64,000 bases of DNA from JBAXZR01 sp041670165 (GTDB taxonomy: Bacteria > Bacillota > Clostridia > Christensenellales > UBA1242): assembly GCA_041670165.1 (NCBI GenBank), contig JBAXZR010000003.1, positions 26,192-90,191 on the forward strand, written 5' to 3'. Positions 53,361-61,625 of this stretch are shown piece after piece. The notes under the pieces are model-generated. The model was not told the DNA's origin and searched no databases. It saw nothing but the letters and a program-made list of their open reading frames with translations. A program made the translations under genes and the position numbers. Numbering within the stretch: the stretch's first letter is position 1; each line of letters begins with the position of its first letter.

Positions 53361-53389
53361 TTGCAAAATTGACAATTCTTTGATAAAAT
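53361..53389 (+). promoter_or_regulatory. Promoter of the 53411 gene
   Basis: TTGCAA at 53361-53366, 17-base spacer, TAAAAT at 53384-53389. It is divergent from the transporter. Confidence 0.55.
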
Positions 53390-53410
53390 TCAAATAAATT
53401 TGGAGGGAAC

Positions 53411-53641
53411 ATGAACTTAATGCTTTTCGAAAATCTTACAACAAGACTTTCTCAGATGAATGTGCAGGTGGGATTGGTGCTAGCTATTCTTGGGCTTGGT
53501 ATGGCTTTGCTTGCAAAAAGAATTGCCAGACTAGTGCGTCAGAAAAAAGAAATTGTATCAGATGATAAAGTGTTATTAACTTGTAAAGCATTTGGATTGG
53601 TTATGATTTGCGTGGCTCTCATTTTGATGATTGTTGAATGA
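53411..53641 (+). CDS. Small two-helix membrane protein, unrecognised
   Basis: 76-aa protein. Two hydrophobic segments (about 18-35 and 58-75) are separated by a basic, charged cytoplasmic-type loop (KRIARLVRQKKEIVSDDK). GGAGGG lies just before the ATG and a promoter precedes it. No family recognised. It is 83 bases upstream of valS and may be transcribed into it. Confidence 0.65.
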   Translation: MNLMLFENLTTRLSQMNVQVGLVLAILGLGMALLAKRIARLVRQKKEIVSDDKVLLTCKAFGLVMICVALILMIVE

Positions 53642-53724
53642 AAAATTATATAATTTAATCTTTACTTAAATTGCACAAATCATTTGATTTGTGCTTTATG
53701 TTTATTTTATGGAGGAAATAATTA

Positions 53725-56343
53725 ATGAATAAAACTTATAATCCAAGTGATTTTGAAAAAGAAATTTATAAAAGTTGGTTAGATAAAAATTATTTTTCTA
53801 GTAAACCTCAAAAGGGGAAAAAAAGATTTTCAATTTCAATGCCACCACCTAATATAACAGGAAAATTGCATGTTGGACATGCATTAAACAACGCATTTCA
53901 AGATGCTTTGGTTAGATTTAAACGAATGAAAGCCTTTGAAACTTTGTGGGTTCCTGGAACAGACCATGCTGCCATTGCAACTGAAGCCAAAATCTGTGAA
54001 GCACTTTCAAAAGAAGGGCTTACAAAAGAAAAAATTGGCCGTGAAGCTTTTATGAAAAGAACTGAAGAATGGTACAAGCTCTATGGCGGTACAATTCAAA
54101 CTCAGCTTGAAACAATAGGTACTTCTTGTGATTGGAACAGAATGAGCTTTACAATGGACGAAAAACTAAGCAAAGCTGTTAGACATGTTTTTGTTACTTA
54201 TTACAATGAAGGGCTTATTTACAAAGGCAAAAGAGTTGTTAACTGGTGTCCAAAGTGTAAAAGTGCAATTTCTGATACAGAAAACATTCACATTGATCAA
54301 GACACATCAATTTGGCACATTAAATACCCATTCGTTGACGGAAGTGGCTTTTTAACTGTTGCCACAACAAGACCTGAAACATTGTTTGGTGACACAGCAG
54401 TTGCTGTTAATCCAAATGACAAAAAGTATGAAGGAAAAGTTGGAAAGATGCTATATTTGCCATTAACAAACAGGCAAATTCCGATTATTGCTGATGAATA
54501 TTGCGAAATTGGTTTTGGAAGTGGTGCAGTTAAAATCACTCCTGCGCATGATCCAAATGACTATGAAATTGGACTTAGACACAATCTTGAAATTATATCT
54601 TGTATTGGTGATGACGGTGTTTTGAATGAAAATGCTGGAGAATTTGCTAATCTTGATAGGTTTGAAGCAAGAAAAAAAGTTGTTGAAAAACTTAAATCTC
54701 TTGGACTTATTGAAAAGATTGAAAAGTATAAAAATAAAGTTGGAACTTGTGATAGATGCAAAACAATTATTGAACCAAAAATTTCAACTCAATGGTTTGT
54801 TGCAATGGAAAAACTTGCGAAACCAGCAATAGACGCACTTAAGAATGGTGAACTAAAAATATTTCCTAAACGATTTGATAAACACTATTTGAATTGGCTT
54901 GAAAACATTCAAGATTGGTGCATTTCTCGTCAACTTTGGCTTGGACACCGTTTGCCTGTTTTCTATTGCGATGATTGTGGAGAAATTGTTGTTTCAGAAA
55001 CTGACATAAGTGTTTGTCCAAAATGTGGTTCAAAAAAAATTACTCAGGAAAGTGATGTTCTAGACACTTGGTTCTCAAGTGCTTTGTGGCCATTTTCAAC
55101 TCTTGGTTATCCTGATAAATCTGAAGATTTGGATTATTATTATCCAAACAATGTGCTTGTTACTGCATACGATATTTTAACTTTCTGGGTTACCAAAATG
55201 GTTTATAGTGGCATACATTTTATGGGCAAAGTTCCTTTTGACCATTGTGTAATTCATGGACTTGTTCGCGATTTAAACGGCAAAAAGATGAGTAAAAGCC
55301 TTGGAAATGGTATTGATCCAATTGAAGTTGTAAAAGAATTTGGAGCAGACGCCTTAAGAATTTCTCTTCTTAGTGGAATGACCGTTGGCGGAGATGTTAA
55401 ATATGGAAAAGAAAAAGCAGAAAAAGCAAAAAACTTTTTAAATAAATTGTGGAATGCTAGCAAATTTGTTCTTGCTTATTGCACCGAAAAACCACAAATT
55501 GATTTGAAAAAAGCAAAACTGTCATTAGGTGAAGAATGGATACTTAATGAACTTAACAATGTTGTTAAAGAAACAAATAAAAAATTTGATAAATATGAAC
55601 TTGGAACAGCAATAATTTCCATATCAGACTTTGTTTGGGGAAAATTTTGTGATTGGTTTATTGAACTTTCTAAGACTGACTTAAATGGAACAAATGAAGA
55701 AAGAAAATTAACAACAAAAGCAGTTCTTGTTTATGTTCTTGAGAATATTTTGAAGTTATTGCACCCATTTGCACCTTTCACAACAGAAGAAATATTTATT
55801 TCTATGCCATGGCATTCTGGTGAAAGTTTAATGGTTCAACCATTCCCTGAATATGATAAAAATCTCAAATTTTCAAAAGCTAAGAATTTTGATAGTATAA
55901 TTTCAATTATTAAATCAATTCGTGTTTTTAGAAGCGAAATGAAAATTCCTGACAACAAGAGAACAAAACTTTTCATTTTACCATTAAATAGCTTTGAACT
56001 AATCAGTTCAATGACTGTTGGAATTAACAAGTTGGCAATGGGTATTAACACAGTAGTTATCAATAGTGAAGCTAATTTGACAGATAAAAACACAAAAATT
56101 GTTTGTGAAAGTGCATTGATATTTATTCCTAACAATGATTTGTTTGAAGAAAAAAAAGAAATTGAAAGGTTAAAAAAAGAACTTGAAAATATTAATTTTG
56201 AAATTGAAAGAAGCACAAAACTTTTAAACAATGAAGGATTTGTGAAAAGAGCACCTCAATCTTTGATTGAAGCTGAAAAAACAAAAATTGTTGTTAACAC
56301 ACAAAAAAAGTGTGAAATTGAAAAAGCTTTATCATCTTTTTAA
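53725..56343 (+). CDS. valS: Valyl-tRNA synthetase
   Basis: 872-aa class I enzyme charging tRNA-Val. The ATP motif is HVGH in PNITGKLHVGHALN (near residue 49) and the second motif is KMSKS in GKKMSKSLGNG (near 522). The CP1 editing domain (about 190-340) contains GDTAVAVNP and the GSGAVKITPAHDPND segment. A zinc-type cysteine pair set occurs in CDDCGEIVV...CPKCGSKK. The C terminus is the coiled coil usual in ValRS. Length is normal. AGGAGG lies upstream, and no T-box was seen in the short gap before it. Confidence 0.97.
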   Translation: MNKTYNPSDFEKEIYKSWLDKNYFSSKPQKGKKRFSISMPPPNITGKLHVGHALNNAFQDALVRFKRMKAFETLWVPGTDHAAIATEAKICEALSKEGLTKEKIGREAFMKRTEEWYKLYGGTIQTQLETIGTSCDWNRMSFTMDEKLSKAVRHVFVTYYNEGLIYKGKRVVNWCPKCKSAISDTENIHIDQDTSIWHIKYPFVDGSGFLTVATTRPETLFGDTAVAVNPNDKKYEGKVGKMLYLPLTNRQIPIIADEYCEIGFGSGAVKITPAHDPNDYEIGLRHNLEIISCIGDDGVLNENAGEFANLDRFEARKKVVEKLKSLGLIEKIEKYKNKVGTCDRCKTIIEPKISTQWFVAMEKLAKPAIDALKNGELKIFPKRFDKHYLNWLENIQDWCISRQLWLGHRLPVFYCDDCGEIVVSETDISVCPKCGSKKITQESDVLDTWFSSALWPFSTLGYPDKSEDLDYYYPNNVLVTAYDILTFWVTKMVYSGIHFMGKVPFDHCVIHGLVRDLNGKKMSKSLGNGIDPIEVVKEFGADALRISLLSGMTVGGDVKYGKEKAEKAKNFLNKLWNASKFVLAYCTEKPQIDLKKAKLSLGEEWILNELNNVVKETNKKFDKYELGTAIISISDFVWGKFCDWFIELSKTDLNGTNEERKLTTKAVLVYVLENILKLLHPFAPFTTEEIFISMPWHSGESLMVQPFPEYDKNLKFSKAKNFDSIISIIKSIRVFRSEMKIPDNKRTKLFILPLNSFELISSMTVGINKLAMGINTVVINSEANLTDKNTKIVCESALIFIPNNDLFEEKKEIERLKKELENINFEIERSTKLLNNEGFVKRAPQSLIEAEKTKIVVNTQKKCEIEKALSSF

Positions 56344-56392
56344 AAAATAAAACATAAATTTATATGAGGTAAACAAAAACACAAGATTTTTA

Positions 56393-56421
56393 TTGACAAT
56401 ATAAATTCATTGTGCTAGAAT
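56393..56421 (+). promoter_or_regulatory. Promoter of infC-rpmI-rplT
   Basis: Perfect TTGACA at 56393-56398, 17-base spacer, extended -10 TGC-TAGAAT ending at 56421. A transcript starting near 56428 would have a leader of about 127 bases. Confidence 0.75.
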
Positions 56422-56535
56422 ACCAATCAGAAAGAAGAAGTTTCCACTTCTCACCATTCGAGCAAGCTCAGATTGGTTCAAAAACATTTATTATTGTTTT
56501 TAGTATTAGTGGAAATCTTTTGATTTCCACTTTTT
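56422..56535 (+). promoter_or_regulatory. infC-rpmI-rplT leader with attenuator (L20-leader-like)
   Basis: ACCAATC (56422-56428) pairs with GATTGGT (56471-56477), closing a structured 5' domain. A terminator stem GTGGAAATC / GATTTCCAC (56509-56517 with 56522-56530) is followed by T. An earlier TTTCCAC (56441-56447) can pair with GTGGAAA of that stem, offering an alternative antiterminator fold. Ribosomal protein L20 controls this operon through its leader in B. subtilis; the same is inferred here from position and fold. Confidence 0.6.
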
Positions 56536-56554
56536 ATTTTTGGAGGATAATCAT

Positions 56555-57064
56555 ATTTTTAAGGAATTGTTAATCAATGAGCAAATCATTGCTGACCAAG
56601 TTCGATTGGTTGGAGTGGAAGGCGAACAGCTTGGAATTTGTTCACTTTCAGACGCTTTGCTAAAAGCTGAAAACATGAAACTTGATCTTGTTATGATTGC
56701 ACCTACTTCATCACCTAAAGTTTGTAAAATTATGAACTATGGAAAGTATAAGTACGAAACGCAAAAGAAAGAAAAAGAAGCAAGAAAAAATCAAAAAGTT
56801 TCTGAATTGAAAGAAGTTCAACTTTCTCGCACGATTGACACTCACGACATGCTAACAAAAGCAAAACATGCAAATCGCTTTCTTCTTGATGGCGACAAAG
56901 TCAAAGTTGTTCTTCGTTTGAAGGGCAGACAGAGAGCATTTATTGACTCTTGTTTGGAAGTTGTAAAAACCTTTTTTGGAATGATTGAAGAAAATGGTGT
57001 TATTGACAAGGAAACAGAAGTACTTGGCAAAAATATTATAATGATTGTTAAACCAAAAAAATAA
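56555..57064 (+). CDS. infC: Translation initiation factor IF-3 (AUU start)
   Basis: 169-aa initiation factor that keeps ribosomal subunits apart and checks the start codon. The N-terminal domain contains LINEQIIADQVRLVG, then the linker helix NQKVSELKEVQLSRTIDTHD and the C-terminal domain KVVLRLKGRQ. The start was set at ATT 56555 because GGAGG at 56542-56546 stands 8 bases upstream and IF-3 homologues begin at this point. A TTG at 56540 in frame overlaps the ribosome binding site and cannot be used. AUU starts are known for infC and allow IF-3 to limit its own translation. Confidence 0.92.
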   Translation: MFKELLINEQIIADQVRLVGVEGEQLGICSLSDALLKAENMKLDLVMIAPTSSPKVCKIMNYGKYKYETQKKEKEARKNQKVSELKEVQLSRTIDTHDMLTKAKHANRFLLDGDKVKVVLRLKGRQRAFIDSCLEVVKTFFGMIEENGVIDKETEVLGKNIIMIVKPKK

Positions 57065-57083
57065 ATATTTGAAGGAGAAATAT

Positions 57084-57278
57084 ATGCCAAAGCAAAAAAC
57101 ACATAGTGGCGCTAAAAAAAGATTTAAAATTACTAAATCTGGTGCAGTAAAATTTGAAAAACCAAATAGAGGACATTTCCTCACAGAAAAATCACAATCT
57201 CGTAAGAGAAGAATGAGAAAAGGAGCTTACCTTTCTGGAAAACAAGTTAAAACAATCAAAGAAATGGTAAATGCTTAA
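57084..57278 (+). CDS. rpmI: 50S ribosomal protein L35
   Basis: 64-aa basic protein beginning MPKQKTHSGAKKRFKIT, the family signature. AAGGAG precedes the ATG. A longer frame from 57045 is not needed. It sits between infC and rplT in the usual order. Confidence 0.97.
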   Translation: MPKQKTHSGAKKRFKITKSGAVKFEKPNRGHFLTEKSQSRKRRMRKGAYLSGKQVKTIKEMVNA

Positions 57279-57292
57279 GAGGAGAATGAAAA

Positions 57293-57649
57293 ATGAGAAT
57301 TAAAAGATCAGTAAACGCTCTCAAAAAAAGAAGAGCAATTTTAAAGGCAACTAAAGGTTACAGAGGTTCAAAATCAAAATTATATCGTGTAGCTCGTCAA
57401 GCTATGATGAAAAGTGGAAACTATGCTTATGTTGGAAGAAAATATAAGAAAAGAGATTTCCGTTCACTTTGGATTGCAAGAATCAATGCTGCTTGCAGAC
57501 CTATGCAAGTTTCATACAGCAAATTTATGTATGGACTTAAACTTGCTGGAATCAATTTGAACCGTAAAGTTCTTTCTGATATGGCAATTAATGACTCAGC
57601 TGCATTTGCTTCAATTGTTGAAACAGCAAAAGCTAAGCTTGCTAAGTAA
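57293..57649 (+). CDS. rplT: 50S ribosomal protein L20
   Basis: 118-aa assembly protein that binds 23S rRNA early. Signatures include RRAILKATKGYRGSKSKLYR and RDFRSLWIARINAA. Length is typical. GGAG lies ahead of the ATG. It is the likely autoregulator of the operon through the leader at 56422-56535. A terminator follows. Confidence 0.97.
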   Translation: MRIKRSVNALKKRRAILKATKGYRGSKSKLYRVARQAMMKSGNYAYVGRKYKKRDFRSLWIARINAACRPMQVSYSKFMYGLKLAGINLNRKVLSDMAINDSAAFASIVETAKAKLAK

Positions 57650-57656
57650 ATAAAGT

Positions 57657-57688
57657 GGGGCAACGAATAATTCGAACGCTCCATTTTT
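57657..57688 (+). terminator. Terminator after rplT
   Basis: GGGGC (57657-57661) pairs with GCTCC and an inner CGAA/TTCG stem is present, followed by six T. Confidence 0.65.
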
Positions 57689-57731
57689 TGTTTTAGTTAA
57701 AATTTTTAAAAACTCTTTTAAGGAGTTTAAA

Positions 57732-58478
57732 ATGATAAGTTCTTCTAGTAATCAAAGAATTAAAGATATTAAAAAAAGTGTTGCAAATGGCAACATAATT
57801 TTTTTGGACACTCAAAATTTGATTGAAGAAGTTTTTGCTTCTTCATGGCTAGTTGAATTCATTGTTTATGAAAACGGAAAAAATGAAGAATTTATTTCTC
57901 AATTTAATTGTGAAAAAATTGAAGTATCTCATGATGTTTTAAAAAGTCTTACAAATGTCGAATCATCTAGTGGTGTTGCCGCGGCAGTAAAAATTCAAAA
58001 CGGCTTGCCACAAGAGCCACTTGGGAGTTATGTTGTTCTTGAAAATGTTCAAGATCCCGGAAATGTTGGAACAATCATTCGTTCAGCTGTTGGTTCGGGA
58101 TTTTTAGATATTATATTGATTGGATCAGCAAAAGTAATGAATCCCAAAACCTTTAGAGCTTCCAGTGGTGCGATTTTCAAAGCAAATATTTCTGAATTAA
58201 AAAATATTGATGAGTTTTTTGAAATAAATAAAAATTGGAATTTACCACTAATTGGAACTTCCATGACTGGCGAAAACATTTTTTCTTGCACAATGCCAAA
58301 AGAATTTGGTTTGGTTCTTGGAAATGAAGGTCAAGGGATAAGCAAAGAAATGCTTAAAAAATGCAATAAAATCGTTTCAATTCCAATGATTAATGGACTT
58401 GAAAGTTTGAATGTTGGTGTGGCAGGAAGCATAATTATGTTTGAGAAAAAATTTGGAGGTAAACATGTCAGGACATAG
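57732..58478 (+). CDS. SpoU/TrmH-family RNA 2'-O-methyltransferase
   Basis: 248-aa enzyme of the SPOUT superfamily using S-adenosylmethionine. The N-terminal substrate-binding part (about 1-95) leads into the knotted core: LENVQDPGNVGTIIRSAVGSG (motif 1), GLVLGNEGQGIS (motif 2) and IPMINGLESLNVGVAGSIIMFE (motif 3). Length fits the TrmH/RlmB-like rRNA methyltransferases that follow L20 in Clostridia. AAGGAG lies upstream. Its end overlaps yebC by 14 bases. Target nucleotide is unknown. Confidence 0.9.
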   Translation: MISSSSNQRIKDIKKSVANGNIIFLDTQNLIEEVFASSWLVEFIVYENGKNEEFISQFNCEKIEVSHDVLKSLTNVESSSGVAAAVKIQNGLPQEPLGSYVVLENVQDPGNVGTIIRSAVGSGFLDIILIGSAKVMNPKTFRASSGAIFKANISELKNIDEFFEINKNWNLPLIGTSMTGENIFSCTMPKEFGLVLGNEGQGISKEMLKKCNKIVSIPMINGLESLNVGVAGSIIMFEKKFGGKHVRT

Positions 58479-59214
58479 CAAATGGAATAATATTAAAAGA
58501 CAAAAAGGAAAATCTGATGCCGCAAAAGGCAAGGTTTTCACAAAAATTGGTAGAGAAATTACTGTTTGTGTAAGAAATAGTGGGGCAGATATAAACACAA
58601 ACACAAAACTTCGTGATTTAATACAAAAAGCAAAACAAAACAACATGCCAAATGACACAATTGACAGATGTATTAAAAAAGCAAGTGGAGATATGAATTC
58701 TGTTGATTATACAGCAATTAATTATGAAGGTTATGGAATTGGCGGAAGTGCAGTTATTGTTGAAGCACTTACTGACAACAAGAACAGAACTGCTGGAGAT
58801 ATAAGACACTATTTCGATAAATATAATGGTTCTCTTGGTACAACAGGTTGCGTTTCTTATTCATTTGAACAAAAAGGTGTTTTGATTATTGAAAAAAATG
58901 AAAAAGTAAATGAAGATGAACTCATGATGACAGCACTTGAAGCAGGTGCATTAGATGTTGAAGTTGAAGAAGATTCATACGAAGTTTACACAATTTCAAA
59001 TGATATTTCAAAAGTTCAACAATCTTTGGAAAGTGCTGGATATGAAATTGTTTCTAGTGAAGTTTCATTTATTCCACAAACTGAAATTACTCTTTCACAA
59101 GAACAAGAAAACATATTTAAAACCATGATTGAAAAACTTGAAGATCTTGACGATGTTCAAGAAGTATATCACAATGTATGTTTGTCTTATGATGATGAAG
59201 ATGATGAAGAATAA
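58465..59214 (+). CDS. yebC: YebC/PmpR-family transcription/translation regulator
   Basis: 249-aa protein of the YebC family, with the N-terminal signature MSGHSKWNNIKRQKGKSDAAKG. Members act as DNA-binding regulators or, as recently shown for some, promote translation through proline-rich stalls. The longer frame starting at 58441 was set aside, since GGAGG stands 6 bases before the ATG at 58465. It overlaps the methyltransferase gene by 14 bases. ruvC follows after a terminator. Confidence 0.93.
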   Translation: MSGHSKWNNIKRQKGKSDAAKGKVFTKIGREITVCVRNSGADINTNTKLRDLIQKAKQNNMPNDTIDRCIKKASGDMNSVDYTAINYEGYGIGGSAVIVEALTDNKNRTAGDIRHYFDKYNGSLGTTGCVSYSFEQKGVLIIEKNEKVNEDELMMTALEAGALDVEVEEDSYEVYTISNDISKVQQSLESAGYEIVSSEVSFIPQTEITLSQEQENIFKTMIEKLEDLDDVQEVYHNVCLSYDDEDDEE

Positions 59215-59274
59215 ATATAAATGTTATGAATATTTATTCACAAACAATTTGTTATAAATATACATTATGTGCAT

Positions 59275-59303
59275 AAAAATTCCATGTATTTTATGGAATT
59301 TTT
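59275..59303 (+). terminator. Terminator after yebC
   Basis: AAAAATTCCAT (59275-59285) pairs with ATGGAATTTTT (59293-59303) around GTATTTT. Confidence 0.75.
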
Positions 59304-59360
59304 TTATTAAATTTAAATTAATTAAATATTTTAAAAATAATATATTGATGTAATATTAAC

Positions 59361-59389
59361 TAGACAATTAAACAAAAAGATGTTAGCAT
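59361..59389 (+). promoter_or_regulatory. Promoter of ruvC (leaderless start)
   Basis: TAGACA at 59361-59366, 17-base spacer, extended -10 TGT-TAGCAT ending at 59389. The ruvC ATG begins exactly 7 bases later, where transcription is expected to start. Confidence 0.55.
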
Positions 59390-59395
59390 ATTTGC

Positions 59396-59884
59396 ATGAG
59401 AATTTTGGGTATTGATCCCGGCTATGGCATTGTTGGATTTGGAGTTATTGAGGACGGCACTCCAATTTCTGTTATAGATTATGGAACAATTGAAACTCCA
59501 AAAGAACTATCGATTTCTGAAAGACTTGAAATTATTTTTGAAAGTTTATGCTCCATTATTGAAAAATACAAACCTGAAACAGTTTCAGTTGAAGAATTGT
59601 TTTTCTTTAAAAATCACACAACTCTTATTCCTGTTGCTGAGGCTCGTGGAGTTATTTTGCTTTCAGCCAAAAAGAAAAGTTTGAAAATTTATGAATATAC
59701 GCCTTTGCAAGTTAAACAAGCTCTTACAGGCAATGGAAGAGCAGAAAAACAACAAGTTCAATTTATGGTTAAAGCAATTTTGAATTTAGAATCCATTCCA
59801 AAACCAGATGATGCTGCAGATGCACTAGCACTAGCAATTTGCCATTCTCAAACCAACAATTATTTGATTAATAACAGAACTTAG
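59396..59884 (+). CDS. ruvC: Holliday junction resolvase RuvC
   Basis: 162-aa RNase-H-fold nuclease that cuts Holliday junctions. The acidic residues are in ILGIDPGYGIVGFG (N-terminal Asp), VSVEELFFFKN (Glu) and PDDAADALALAICH (two Asp). Length is typical. No ribosome binding site stands before the ATG, while a -10 element ends 6 bases upstream, so the message may be leaderless. ruvA and ruvB follow. Confidence 0.95.
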   Translation: MRILGIDPGYGIVGFGVIEDGTPISVIDYGTIETPKELSISERLEIIFESLCSIIEKYKPETVSVEELFFFKNHTTLIPVAEARGVILLSAKKKSLKIYEYTPLQVKQALTGNGRAEKQQVQFMVKAILNLESIPKPDDAADALALAICHSQTNNYLINNRT

Positions 59885-59968
59885 CTTGCATATTTATATA
59901 TTTTTTAATTTTAATAATTATTATGTTTATGTATCTTTATGCATTTTCAAAATATAAAAGGAGAAAAA

Positions 59969-60559
59969 ATGATTGCATATTTAGTTGGTGAAATCACATT
60001 AAAAGAAGAAGGTTATGTAAATATTGAAACAAATGGGGTGGGTTATGAACTTCAAGTTTCAAATCAAACTTTGTCAATGCTTCCTTGTGTTAATGAAACA
60101 ACAAAAATTCTTACTTATATGCAAGTTAAAGAAGATTCAATTACTCTAATTGGTTTTGCTTCTATTGAAGAAAAAAACATATTTTTAAAATTGATTACAA
60201 TTAGTGGTATTGGTCCAAAAGTTGCTCTTTCAATTCTTAGTGGAATTAAATTTTCAGAATTAACAATTGCAATTCTAAAAGATGATGTTGGGCTCCTTTC
60301 AAGAGTTAAAGGTATTGGCAAAAAAACTGCTGAAAGAATTTGTTTGGAACTTAAAGACAAAATTTCTCCTATCGGTTTTTCATTAAACGAAAATGATGAT
60401 TTTGTTGATAACACACCCGCCATTGAGGAATCTATTGATGCACTTGTTTCGCTTGGACTTTCTAAAAATGAAGCAACAAGGCTTGCAAGAGAAAGTTCAA
60501 AAAGTTTCAAAGACACACCAAATATTGTATCTAATGCACTGCGTTTAATGAATAGATAA
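59969..60559 (+). CDS. ruvA: Holliday junction helicase subunit RuvA
   Basis: 196-aa tetrameric protein that binds the four-way junction. The OB-fold domain begins MIAYLVGEITLKEEGYVNIETNGVGYE. Two helix-hairpin-helix motifs follow (LITISGIGPKVALSIL and RVKGIGKKTAERICLEL). The C-terminal domain contacts RuvB. The start at 59969 follows AAGGAG; the frame begins at 59939 but without ribosome binding site. Gap to ruvB is 10 bases. Confidence 0.96.
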   Translation: MIAYLVGEITLKEEGYVNIETNGVGYELQVSNQTLSMLPCVNETTKILTYMQVKEDSITLIGFASIEEKNIFLKLITISGIGPKVALSILSGIKFSELTIAILKDDVGLLSRVKGIGKKTAERICLELKDKISPIGFSLNENDDFVDNTPAIEESIDALVSLGLSKNEATRLARESSKSFKDTPNIVSNALRLMNR

Positions 60560-60569
60560 AGGAGATAAC

Positions 60570-61625
60570 ATGGAAGATAACCGCTTTATAACAAGCACCA
60601 AAAACTTAACTGATGCGGAAATTGAAATAAGCTTACGACCTAATAGTATGACTGATTATGTTGGACAAGAAAAAATTAAAAGAAGTTTGGAAATTTTTAT
60701 TAAAGCTGCAAAAAATCGTAAAGATCCGCTTGATCATGTTCTTTTGTATGGTCCTCCGGGGCTTGGTAAAACAACATTATCTCACATTATTGCAAATGAA
60801 CTTGGTTCACAAATTAAAATAACTAGTGGTCCAGCAATTGAACATGCTGCTGATCTTGCTGCAATTCTTACAAATTTAAATAAAAATGATGTGTTATTCA
60901 TTGATGAAATTCATCGTTTAAACAGCACTGTTGAAGAAATTTTGTATCCTGCAATGGAAGATTTTGCTCTTGATTTCATTGTTGGAAAAGGTCCTTCAGC
61001 AAGAAATATGCGTTTGAAAATTCAACCTTTTACACTTATTGGTGCAACAACAAGAGCAGGTAATCTTACAAGCCCACTTCGTGATAGATTTGGTGTTATT
61101 TGTAGACTTGAAATGTATTCTGAAAATGAATTGAACACAATCATTCGTCGTTCAGCAAAAATACTAGGCATTTCAATTGATGAAGATGCTTCACATTTAA
61201 TTGCTAAGCGTTCTCGTGGAACACCAAGAATTGCAAACAGGTTTTTGAAAAGAGTTCGTGATTATGCTGATGTGAAGGGCAGTGGTTTAATTTCGCTACA
61301 AATGGCAGTTGAAGCTCTTGAAATGCTTGAAGTTGATGAATTAGGTTTAGACAATGTTGACAGAAGAATGCTTTTAACAATTATTGACAAATTTGGTGGT
61401 GGTCCTGTTGGACTAGACACTCTTTCAGCTTCAACTGGTGAAGAAGCTATCACAATTGAAGATGTTCTTGAACCATATTTATTGCAACTTGGGTTTATTG
61501 CAAGAACTCCAAGGGGAAGAGTTGTTTTGCCTGTTGCATATGAACATTTAGGAAAAACATTAACCCAAGAAAAAAAATCTATATTAAAACAATTTGAGCA
61601 GGTGGAAAATGAATCCAACAAGTAA
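60570..61625 (+). CDS. ruvB: Holliday junction helicase ATPase RuvB
   Basis: 351-aa AAA+ motor that drives branch migration with RuvA. Walker A is GPPGLGKTT (about 64-72), Walker B LFIDEIHRLN, and sensor 1 is in LIGATTRAGNL. The C-terminal winged helix holds GGGPVGLDTLSASTGE and GFIARTPRGRV. Length is normal. AAGGAG precedes the ATG. It overlaps queA by 17 bases. Confidence 0.97.
   Translation: MEDNRFITSTKNLTDAEIEISLRPNSMTDYVGQEKIKRSLEIFIKAAKNRKDPLDHVLLYGPPGLGKTTLSHIIANELGSQIKITSGPAIEHAADLAAILTNLNKNDVLFIDEIHRLNSTVEEILYPAMEDFALDFIVGKGPSARNMRLKIQPFTLIGATTRAGNLTSPLRDRFGVICRLEMYSENELNTIIRRSAKILGISIDEDASHLIAKRSRGTPRIANRFLKRVRDYADVKGSGLISLQMAVEALEMLEVDELGLDNVDRRMLLTIIDKFGGGPVGLDTLSASTGEEAITIEDVLEPYLLQLGFIARTPRGRVVLPVAYEHLGKTLTQEKKSILKQFEQVENESNK

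Noticed and set aside
53290..53410. TPP riboswitch for the NMT1-like transporter
   Set aside because: No CUGAGA-type core or paired arms seen.
53642..53724. Possible T-box before valS
   Set aside because: The gap is only about 80 bases, too short for a T-box.
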